The notes under the pieces: model-generated
Databases searched by the model: none
Told to the model about the DNA's origin: nothing
Seen by the model: the letters and a program-made list of their open reading frames with translations, nothing else
Shown: piece by piece, positions 24,673-33,937 of the stretch
Layout of the letters: the number at the start of each line of letters is the position of its first letter
Numbering within the stretch: the stretch's first letter is position 1
Position numbers and translations under genes: made by a program
Source of the DNA: JAKANT01 sp035502095
GTDB taxonomy: Bacteria; Pseudomonadota; Gammaproteobacteria; Burkholderiales; Burkholderiaceae_F
Direction of reading: 5' to 3'
Assembly (NCBI GenBank): GCA_035502095.1
Contig: DATJUX010000028.1
Span: 1 to 64,000, forward strand
Length of the DNA: 64,000 nt

Positions 24673-25083
24673 TCACTCGCACAACGCGCGGATGTCGGCG
24701 GGAATCTGGATCGAGCGCAAGCGGCCGTCTTCGCGCTTCACGAACGCGCGCGTTTCGCGCCCGTCGCACAACAGGTCGTCGCCGCGCCGGATCGCGTGAT
24801 GCTGGACGAAGACCTTGGCGCGCCACTCTTCGACCCGGGTGTGGACTTCGATGCGCTCCGGATACGTCGCCGCGCGTTTGAACTTGACGCTCACTTCGAG
24901 CAGCGGCGTCCCGACGATGCCGCGCGACCGTTCTAGTTCGCGCCAGGGCGGCACGCCGCAGGCGGCAAAGAAGTGCAGCGATGCGGCATCCATCCAGCGC
25001 AGGAAGTTCGGGTAGAAGACGATTCCCGCCGGGTCGCAGTCGCCGAACTGGATCGTGACGGGGAAGACGATGATCTTGCTCAT
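24673..25083 (-). CDS. 4-hydroxybenzoyl-CoA thioesterase
   Basis: A 136-residue hot-dog-fold thioesterase very like the Pseudomonas CBS3 enzyme. The shared segments are FGDCDPAGIVFYPNF with the catalytic Asp17 at the same residue number, RWMDAASLHFF, CGVPPWRE, RGIVGTP and a C-terminal IPADIRALC. It hydrolyses 4-hydroxybenzoyl-CoA to 4-hydroxybenzoate, the PobA substrate encoded at 8007-9194. It lies between the feruloyl-CoA synthase remnant and the Liv binding protein, which suggests a role in phenylpropanoid or aroyl-CoA turnover. YbgC-type acyl-CoA thioesterases are more distant in the motif region. Confidence 0.88.
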   Translation of the reverse strand: MSKIIVFPVTIQFGDCDPAGIVFYPNFLRWMDAASLHFFAACGVPPWRELERSRGIVGTPLLEVSVKFKRAATYPERIEVHTRVEEWRAKVFVQHHAIRRGDDLLCDGRETRAFVKREDGRLRSIQIPADIRALCE

Positions 25084-25103
25084 GGGCTCGGATGCCGTGG
25101 CGG

Positions 25104-25540
25104 TCAGGCCCCGGGGGCGGTCGCGAGCGTTCGCTGCGGCAGGATGATCCCCGGATCCGACGCGGGACCGAGGTGACGCGCATCGATCAGTGGCGCGCGC
25201 CGCGTCAGCGCGGCGCGCTGGTTGATCGAGCCATGGTCCGTGATTTCGCCGCGGCCGAGGATCACGCGCGCACGCAGCGGCCCGACGCTGACGAACCTCC
25301 CGGTCGAGAGCTTGAAGTCCTCGGCGATGCGGTCATCAAACATCAGTCCGGCGCCCGGATCGTCGGCATCGACCGGGCGCACGGCATCGCCGGTGCTGTA
25401 GTAGCCCTCGGCATCGAATGCTGCGGCCGTCTGCTCCGGGGCACGCCAGTAGCCCGGCATGACGTTCGGTCCGCGGGAACGCACGAGCAGGCGCACGGAC
25501 GCGCGTGCGGCCGGGGTCGGGGCAAGGCTGTTCGGCATGC
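25104..25540 (-). pseudogene. fcs: Decayed feruloyl-CoA synthase (C-terminal remnant with internal deletion)
   Basis: The reading frame carries recognisable C-terminal blocks of an acyl-adenylate-forming feruloyl-CoA synthase: RGPNVMPGYWR, the A8-like TGDAVR, DRIAEDFKLSTG and VGPLRARVI. It then jumps directly to the extreme C-terminal block GEITDHGSINQRAALTRRA. In intact enzymes about 80-100 residues separate these last two blocks. The N-terminal two thirds, with the AMP-binding P-loop, are absent upstream. A 5' truncation plus an internal in-frame deletion make it non-functional. It lies 20 bases before the thioesterase gene. Confidence 0.75.
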
Positions 25541-25754
25541 GTCGGGCGAGTTGCAAGGCGGGGCGATGATGCCCGAGTATTTCAAAAGCGTAAATAAATA
25601 CGAGGATCGCTGGAGTACGCGAGGCAGGTCGTCGCGGCGGGCAATTCTCGGCGCGCTCTGGCGCGTCGCAGCATCAGCCGCCGGCACGCCTGGAGGGCGC
25701 ACGCCCAGGTAGTTTCAGAGTGGAACTAAATGCCGGAACAGACGCCGGCTGTCG

Positions 25755-25783
25755 CTTGAAATCGGCGCACCCGCACCGATAAT
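25755..25783 (+). promoter_or_regulatory. Heat-shock (sigma-32-type) promoter of htpG
   Basis: CTTGAAA (25755-25761) is an exact match to the sigma-32 -35 element. After 14 bases comes CCGATAAT (25776-25783), close to the CCCCATnT -10 element. It lies 37 bases before the htpG ATG, giving a short leader. htpG is a classical sigma-32 target. Confidence 0.6.
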
Positions 25784-25819
25784 CCGCCCGCCGGACGATC
25801 AGATCACGCGGGAGAAAAG

Positions 25820-27727
<1,908 letters not shown>

Positions 27728-28027
27728 CTGCCGTCGGGGCATTCCGGGCGGACGGTTGCGCGGGGCCGGCGTCGCACGGTTCGTGACGCAGGGCGTTCGT
27801 CCGATCGTCCGATCGGGCCGATCCCCTCGCACGAGGCGGCACGCGTTGCCTGGCCTCCCGCGCGCCCGCCTTGCACGCCGGCGGCGGGCACTGGCCGACG
27901 ATCGGTGCGAACTGTTCAGCCCACCGCCAAGGCTCTCGCAGCGATAATGCCCCCGAAGGTCAAATCGGTGATCCCCTGAGTCGCCTGCGTCGGGCACAAT
28001 GCCGACGGCCAATCCTGCTGCCATGAG

Positions 28028-30565
28028 ATGAGTTCGGACCTGCGTTCACTGCTAGGTGCGGCGATCCAGCCCGGCTCGACCAACGTGTCGCGCCGGCCGG
28101 GTGCACGGCGCCTGCTGGAGGACTGCTGGACACCGATCCGCAATGCGATCGAGCCGCGCTTCGCCGACATCCTGCTCGAAGCGCTCGGCCCGCTCGCGAA
28201 GTCGGATGACGAGGAAGAGGCCAAGCCCGCCAAGATCGTCCTGGCGCGGGACAAGACGTTCCTGCAGGCGTTCTCCGAGTCGCTGCAAGCCGAGTTCAAT
28301 CATTTCGTGAGCGACTTCTGCTCCAACCGCAGCGACGAGCGCAACGAAGGCAAGAAATCGCTGAGTCTGGTCGAATACGGCGACATGGAGTTCTCGACGC
28401 TGATGGAGCGTGCGTCGGCCCGACTGCGCAATGCCGTGGACGACGAGTACACCAGCGTCAAGCTGCGGCTGGCCAATCTCGTGCGGGAAACCGATATCCG
28501 CGACACCGAGAATCCTTTCCGGCCCGTCATCTTCTTCCGCGCGATCTATCTCGGCCTCGAACGCATCGGCATCGCGCGGGCCGACCTGCTGCGCATGACC
28601 AAGCGTTTCGACACGGCGCTGATCGCCCCGGTCGCGGCCGCTTACGCCGCGGTCGACCGCTATCTCGCGAGCCAGGGCATCAGTGCCGACATGGTGCGGC
28701 AGCAGCAGCCGGGGCGCGGCGGCGAAACGATCATGGGCGGGGGCCGCAACACTGTTGCGAGCCCATTCGGCTCGACCGTGGTTCCCGGCATGCTGACGGG
28801 AAGCCCGATCACCAGCGGCGGCATGCGGTTCGTCACCGGCTTTTCGGCCGAACAGATGCTCAACGCGTTGTACCAGCGCATGCAACTGGTCGGCGCGCCG
28901 GTGCCGATGGGCATGCCGGCGGCGGGAACTGCGCCTGCCGGGCGCTACGCGCCGGCCCCGACGCTGGGCGGCGGGGGAATGCCGGGTGTCGCGGTGCCGG
29001 GTCACGGCGCGGTCGGCGTGCCGATGGGAGGCGTTCCGGTCGGCGGCGTACCTGTCGGCGGCATGCCGGTGGGCGGTGTAGCGGTCGGCGGCGTATCGGG
29101 AAGTGTCGTCGGCGGGATGGCCGCCGGGCCGGGCATCGTCATCGATCCCGCGCTGCTCGCGGCGCTGAACGATGCGCAACGGCTCGGTGCGATCGCGGTC
29201 GCCGCGGTCCAGCAGGGACAGCCGCCGCCCGACCTCGCGGTCGATCAGGTCCAACTGCGCGCCAAGGTCGCCGACAAGGCGACCAAGCAGATCGACAAGC
29301 TCACGATCGAGATCGTCGGCCTGCTGTTCGACCGCATCAACCAGGACAAGCACGTTCCGCCGCAGATCAAGCAGCTGCTGCAGCGGCTGCAGTTCCCGCT
29401 TATCAAGGTTGCGCTGGTCGACCCCGAACTGTTCGTCTCGCCGCACCAGCCGGCGCGCGAGCTGCTCGACCGGATCGCGGCGACGTCCGCGGGTTGGACG
29501 CCCGAGGGCGATCAGAACCAGCGCTATCTCGCGGAGATACAGAAGGCGGTGCACATGGTGCTCGCCGCGACCGAGGAGGGGCTGGCGCCGTTCCAGCGCG
29601 CCCTGGAAAGTTTCGAGAAATACCTGCTCGACGAGAATACGCGCGATGACGATCCGGTCGCGCGCGCCAAGCGCGCCCTCGCCGAGGCCGAAGAGCTCGA
29701 GGTGCTGGCGATCAACGCCACGATCAAGATCCGCAGCGCATTCGACGGTGTCCTGCTGGAGTCCTATCTGCGCGAGTTCCTGCTGGAAATCTGGTCGCGC
29801 GTCCTGGTGGCCGCCACGTTGCGCGAAAAGTCCGACAGCGGCTTGATGCGCAAGTACCTCTCGATCGTTCCGGATCTGGTCTGGAGCGTGCAGCCCAAGA
29901 TCAACCCGGAGGACCGCAAACGGCTCGTGTCGACCATCCCGCCCGTCCTGACGGCGCTGCGCGAAGGGCTGGTGCTGATCGAGTGGCCGAAGGCGCGCAT
30001 GCAGGAATTCTTCGCCAAGCTGATGAACTCGCATGCGCAAGCGGTCAAGGCGCTCGAACTCGCGCACGGAACGCCGACTCCGCCCGCCTTCGAGGCGAGC
30101 ACGCTGCGCATCAAGCTCGACGGCCTGCGCATCACCCCGGACGACGTGCCGCCGCCGGATGGCGGGGAGATGACGATTCCCGACGAGATGGTCAAGCATG
30201 CGATCGCGGCCGCGCACGTCGACGTCAACTACCTGACCGCCGGGCAAAGCGTGGTGGCCGGTGAGGACACCGATCTCGACAAGCGCATTGCGTCGTTCAA
30301 GCGCGGCGACTGGTTCGACCTGCGCATGAACGACGCGACCGAGCGCGTGCAGCTGCGCTGGTTCACGCCGCGGCGTGCGCTCTATCTCTTCAGCTCGGCG
30401 CAGGGCCTGAAGACCCACTCGCTCACACCTGCGACGCTGCGCCAGTTCCTGCGCGACGGACGCATCGCGCCGGTCGAGGGCGTGCCTCTTTTCGACCGCG
30501 CGCTGCGCGAGATGATGGACGAACTGCAGCGCATGTCCGTCGAAACCCCATCAGGTGGCAGGTAG
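28028..30565 (+). CDS. DUF1631 family protein, copy 1
   Basis: An 845-residue protein of unknown function. The N-terminal region (1-220) includes the family motif ENPFRPVIFFRA. A low-complexity Gly/Val/Pro linker (about 290-375) contains elastin-like VPVGG repeats at about 329-358. A helical core from about residue 410 has IDKLTIEIVGLLFD, KQLLQRLQFPLIKVAL and LLDRIAATS. The C-terminal segment from about 757 (RGDWFDL...VQLRWFTPRRALYLF) has the look of a PilZ-like barrel. No signal peptide or membrane segment is seen. It is a paralogue of the protein at 31471-33912. The stop overlaps the next gene. DUF1631 proteins have no established biochemical role that I know of. Confidence 0.85.
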   Translation: MSSDLRSLLGAAIQPGSTNVSRRPGARRLLEDCWTPIRNAIEPRFADILLEALGPLAKSDDEEEAKPAKIVLARDKTFLQAFSESLQAEFNHFVSDFCSNRSDERNEGKKSLSLVEYGDMEFSTLMERASARLRNAVDDEYTSVKLRLANLVRETDIRDTENPFRPVIFFRAIYLGLERIGIARADLLRMTKRFDTALIAPVAAAYAAVDRYLASQGISADMVRQQQPGRGGETIMGGGRNTVASPFGSTVVPGMLTGSPITSGGMRFVTGFSAEQMLNALYQRMQLVGAPVPMGMPAAGTAPAGRYAPAPTLGGGGMPGVAVPGHGAVGVPMGGVPVGGVPVGGMPVGGVAVGGVSGSVVGGMAAGPGIVIDPALLAALNDAQRLGAIAVAAVQQGQPPPDLAVDQVQLRAKVADKATKQIDKLTIEIVGLLFDRINQDKHVPPQIKQLLQRLQFPLIKVALVDPELFVSPHQPARELLDRIAATSAGWTPEGDQNQRYLAEIQKAVHMVLAATEEGLAPFQRALESFEKYLLDENTRDDDPVARAKRALAEAEELEVLAINATIKIRSAFDGVLLESYLREFLLEIWSRVLVAATLREKSDSGLMRKYLSIVPDLVWSVQPKINPEDRKRLVSTIPPVLTALREGLVLIEWPKARMQEFFAKLMNSHAQAVKALELAHGTPTPPAFEASTLRIKLDGLRITPDDVPPPDGGEMTIPDEMVKHAIAAAHVDVNYLTAGQSVVAGEDTDLDKRIASFKRGDWFDLRMNDATERVQLRWFTPRRALYLFSSAQGLKTHSLTPATLRQFLRDGRIAPVEGVPLFDRALREMMDELQRMSVETPSGGR
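29012..29100 (+). repeat. Tandem VPVGG-type coding repeat in DUF1631 copy 1
   Basis: About six degenerate 15-base units encoding GVPMG, GVPVG, GVPVG, GMPVG, GVAVG and GVSG. Codons differ between units, so it is not a recent slippage product. It resembles elastin-type disordered repeats and forms the centre of the linker. Confidence 0.8.
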
Positions 30566-31340
30566 GGCGCGGCAACGCCCGCCGCGCGGACAACGCGCCG
30601 TGGCGCCGCGCGTGACCATCTCGGAAGAAGACGGCGTCCGCTACCTGCACTTCGGCACCGAGTGGGTGCAGGGTGCGATGCGCATCGCGCGCCCGTTCGC
30701 GCTCGAACTCGGCTACCAGCAGCAGCTGATGGTGCCGCTGCTTTTCCTGCCCGAACCCGCGCACGTGCTGCAACTCGGCCTCGGTGCCGGCGCGCTGGCC
30801 AAGTACTGCTGGCGCGAACTGCCGCGGGCCGCCGTGACTGCGGTCGAGATCAGCGCCGCTGTGGTGGCCGCCGCGCACGATTGGTTCGAGGTGCCCACCG
30901 ACGACCGGCTGGACATCGTGGTGGAGGACGCGCGCGAGTTCATCGCGCATCCGCGCCGGCGCCGCTCCGCCGATTGGCTGCAGGTCGACCTCTACGACGC
31001 GGCGGCACGCGGACCGGTGTATTCGGACGACGCGTTTTATGCGGCCTGCCGAGCGGTGCTGAAACGTCCCGGAATCGCTGCTTTCAACCTGTTCGGCCGT
31101 CGTTTTGAGCATGATTTCGCTCCGATCGTTCGCGCTTTCGACGATCGCGCCCTGGTGCTTCCGGAAGCCGACGCTGGCAACCGGATCGTGCTCGGCTTCG
31201 CCGGGCCGCCCCTGGACGTCCCGTTCACGGCCATGCATGAGCGCGCGCTCGAAATCGAAGCGCGCTTTCACCTTCCGGCGCGCCGCTGGATCGCCGGAAT
31301 TCGCGCAGAAAACGGGTACTCGGCGCACCTGCAGGTGTAG
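30555..31340 (+). CDS. Spermidine-synthase-like SAM-binding-fold protein
   Basis: A 261-residue protein (247 if GTG 30600 is used) with the class I methyltransferase fold of the spermidine/spermine synthase family. Visible elements are the QLGLGAGALAKY glycine loop, the acidic TAVEIS strand, VEDAREFI and QVDLYDA, where the polyamine synthase catalytic Asp would lie. There is no N-terminal membrane domain and no SAM decarboxylase gene nearby. GTG 30555 overlaps the end of DUF1631 copy 1, so the two are translationally linked. Polyamine synthesis or a methyltransferase role on the neighbouring proteins are both possible; neither is shown. Confidence 0.75.
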   Translation: MAGRARQRPPRGQRAVAPRVTISEEDGVRYLHFGTEWVQGAMRIARPFALELGYQQQLMVPLLFLPEPAHVLQLGLGAGALAKYCWRELPRAAVTAVEISAAVVAAAHDWFEVPTDDRLDIVVEDAREFIAHPRRRRSADWLQVDLYDAAARGPVYSDDAFYAACRAVLKRPGIAAFNLFGRRFEHDFAPIVRAFDDRALVLPEADAGNRIVLGFAGPPLDVPFTAMHERALEIEARFHLPARRWIAGIRAENGYSAHLQV

Positions 31341-31376
31341 CGGGAAATTGATACCGTAGGGAAGGACATTTCCAAC

Positions 31377-31404
31377 TTGACAGAGGTGGCGGGGCCGCTA
31401 CAGT
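31377..31404 (+). promoter_or_regulatory. Candidate sigma-70 promoter for DUF1631 copy 2
   Basis: A perfect TTGACA (31377-31382), 16 bases, then TACAGT (31399-31404), 67 bases before the start of the second DUF1631 gene. This would let copy 2 and the PilB-like gene be expressed separately from copy 1. Confidence 0.6.
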
Positions 31405-31470
31405 CGGACGACGCTTGTGTAGGGTAGTCCCCGATCCACGCGTCATCCACGGCGCCCCCGGCAGTTCCTG

Positions 31471-33912
31471 ATGGAGTCGACCACTTACGCGCCGTCCGAC
31501 GGAGCGCGCCCGACCGGCGCGCCGTTCGTCTCCGCTGCGCAGGCGTCGGCCCTGATGCGCTCGGGTCTTGCGATCGCGGGCGAACTCATCGGCAACGCCT
31601 TCGGCTCGGTTTGCACCGCGGTGCAGGAGAGCCTGACCGGCCGGTGGGACTTCGACGTCGGATCGCCGCTGGTGCAGCGGCTGCTGGCTTACAAGCAGAC
31701 CGATCTGCAGAACGCATTCATGCGCCACCTGAAGGAGCGCCAGGATGTGACGCTCGATCAGGTGCTCGCACGACCCACGTCGGTCACCCCGGGCAACCTG
31801 CAACTCTCCGCGGAGACACTGTCGCTGGTCGATGCAGTGACCTCCTCGAGCAGCACGGTCGTCGATCGCAGCGCCGGCAAGATGCACGGCCTGGTCGAGG
31901 AACCGCTGCGCGACCTGCACATCATCGTCAGCCACCTGGTCGGGCGGCAGAACCTGCGCATGACCGACAACCCGTTCGGGCCGGCGGTCTTCATGCACGC
32001 ACTGCTGGCCGCCGGCGAGGACCTCGCGCTGCACGCGGAAGCCTGGGACTTCTTCCTCAGCGCCTTCGAAAAGCCGATGGCCGGGGAGATCGCCCGCATC
32101 CATCTGCAACTGCTCGAGCACTTCCAGCGCCATGGACTGGATGCCAAGGCGATCCGGCGCGACCTCGCGGCGCGCCAGGTCGGAGCCCGTGGTGGTGGCG
32201 GAATCCACGCGCCCGGCGCCCAGGATCATCGTCCCGGCGAACCTGGCGCGGGCGGGCGCGGCCTCGGTCTGGGTGGCGGCGCGGGCGGTGAGCACGGTGC
32301 GGGCGCTTACGGGGCTGCGGGCTATGGTGGGGGTGGCGGCGGTCGCGGCAGCGGCGCAGGCGCGGCCGGCCTCGGATCGTCCGGCGCGGATGCGTCGCTG
32401 GTGCTCAACAACCTCATGCAGCGCCTGCAGGCCAACGCCCGCGACTACCGGCCGCCGCAACTGCCATCGCTGGGGCCCGCCTCGCCACCCCTGCTCGATG
32501 CACTCAACGAGTTGCAGGCACTCGGGCTGGAGGGGTTCCACGGTGCGGCGTTTGCGGGCACGCAGGCCGGCTCGATCAACGTCTGGCGCGAGCACCTGAT
32601 CGAAAAATCCTCGCGCACCGTCGACAAGCTGACGATCGAACTGGTCGGCATGATGTTCGACCAGGTGCTGCGCGACGGCCAGGTGCCGGCCGAGATCAAG
32701 GCGATCATCTCGCGCATGCAGTTTCCGGTCCTGAAGGCGGCACTGCTCGATGCCGACTTCTTCGCCTCCAATACCCACCCATCGCGCCGGCTGATCGACC
32801 GCATCGCCAGCACCTCGATCGGCTGGGAGCCGTATGGCGACGAAAACGAGCGCTACCGGACCGAGGTCGAGCGGGTCGTGCGCACGGTGCTCGAGAAGTT
32901 CGACAAGGACATCGGCATCTTCGAGAAGCTGCTGGTCGAGTTCGACAACTTCGTGGGCGAAGTCGCGCCGCGCGACAACGATCCGGTGGCACGCGCCAAG
33001 CGCGCTTTGGAAGAGGCGGAAAAGCGCGAGATCCTCGCCATCAATACAACGATCCAGGTCCGGCGCGCCTTCGAAAAGGTCGAGTTGGAGCCTTACCTGC
33101 GCGACTTCCTCATCGGTCCCTGGGTGCAGGTGCTGGTGACCGCGACGCTGCGCGAGTCGCAGACGCCGGGATTCTCGAAGAATTTCCGCGAGTCGATCCA
33201 CGAGATCGTCTGGAGCGTGCAGCCGAAGGCGACCGCCGAGGAGCGCAAGCGCCTCGTGACCCTGATCCCGAATCTCACGCGCGTCCTGCGCGACGGGCTG
33301 GCGCTGATCCGCATGAGCGAACGCGACCAGCACACGTTCTTCCAGCAGCTCATGGCATCGCACGCGATGGCGGTCAAGCCGGTGGACCAGGCTACCTATA
33401 TCAGGTCGTCGGTGGCCACGAGCGAGCTGCGTTCCCGCATCGACGGCATGCAGCTCACCGGCACGTTCCCGATCACCACGGTGGCGGGCGGCATCAGGGT
33501 ATCGACCGGTGCGGTGATGCGTGCCGCGGAGGAACACCAGGCCGACGTGACCATGGTCGACCCGGTGACGGACATCGCGGACATGGACCGCGTCGAGGAA
33601 GCCCGCCTCGACGAGGAGATCGCGAGCTGGCAGCGCGGCACGTGGTTCAGCCTGTGGAACGGCAAGACGATGATCAAGGCGCGGCTGCGCTGGATCAGCC
33701 CGCTGCGCACCCTGTTCATGTTCAGCGGGGAACCGGACGGCAAGGCGCACGTGATGCCGCCGGACGTCATCAAGTCGTATCTCAAGAAGGGCTACCTGAA
33801 GCCGCTCGAAACCACGCCGCTCACCAAGCGTGCCGTCGACGGCGTGGTCGGCGAGTTCGAGAAGATGCCGAAACGCGCGCAGGAGCTGGCGGCGCGCTAC
33901 ATGACGGCGTAA
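31471..33912 (+). CDS. DUF1631 family protein, copy 2
   Basis: An 813-residue paralogue of the 28028-30565 product with the same order of parts. The N-terminal region has TDNPFGPAVFMHAL. A Gly/Ala/His-rich linker spans about residues 239-307. The core begins near 377 with VDKLTIELVGMMFD, then ISRMQFPVLKAAL and LIDRIASTS. The C-terminal PilZ-like segment from about 721 has RGTWFSLWNG...ARLRWISPLRTLFMF. The linker composition differs completely from copy 1 (no VPVGG units) while the folded parts align well, so this is an old duplication with free drift in the linker. Function unknown. Confidence 0.85.
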   Translation: MESTTYAPSDGARPTGAPFVSAAQASALMRSGLAIAGELIGNAFGSVCTAVQESLTGRWDFDVGSPLVQRLLAYKQTDLQNAFMRHLKERQDVTLDQVLARPTSVTPGNLQLSAETLSLVDAVTSSSSTVVDRSAGKMHGLVEEPLRDLHIIVSHLVGRQNLRMTDNPFGPAVFMHALLAAGEDLALHAEAWDFFLSAFEKPMAGEIARIHLQLLEHFQRHGLDAKAIRRDLAARQVGARGGGGIHAPGAQDHRPGEPGAGGRGLGLGGGAGGEHGAGAYGAAGYGGGGGGRGSGAGAAGLGSSGADASLVLNNLMQRLQANARDYRPPQLPSLGPASPPLLDALNELQALGLEGFHGAAFAGTQAGSINVWREHLIEKSSRTVDKLTIELVGMMFDQVLRDGQVPAEIKAIISRMQFPVLKAALLDADFFASNTHPSRRLIDRIASTSIGWEPYGDENERYRTEVERVVRTVLEKFDKDIGIFEKLLVEFDNFVGEVAPRDNDPVARAKRALEEAEKREILAINTTIQVRRAFEKVELEPYLRDFLIGPWVQVLVTATLRESQTPGFSKNFRESIHEIVWSVQPKATAEERKRLVTLIPNLTRVLRDGLALIRMSERDQHTFFQQLMASHAMAVKPVDQATYIRSSVATSELRSRIDGMQLTGTFPITTVAGGIRVSTGAVMRAAEEHQADVTMVDPVTDIADMDRVEEARLDEEIASWQRGTWFSLWNGKTMIKARLRWISPLRTLFMFSGEPDGKAHVMPPDVIKSYLKKGYLKPLETTPLTKRAVDGVVGEFEKMPKRAQELAARYMTA

Positions 33913-33937
33913 GACGACCGTCGTCGATAATCGCAGC

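Noticed and set aside
27728..28027. 300-base gap after htpG considered for a small RNA
   Set aside because: No convincing promoter pair or terminator hairpin; only an isolated GATAAT hexamer.
32185..32390. GC-rich repetitive stretch considered as a mobile or structural DNA repeat
   Set aside because: It is the in-frame Gly/Ala-rich linker of DUF1631 copy 2, with no flanking direct repeats.
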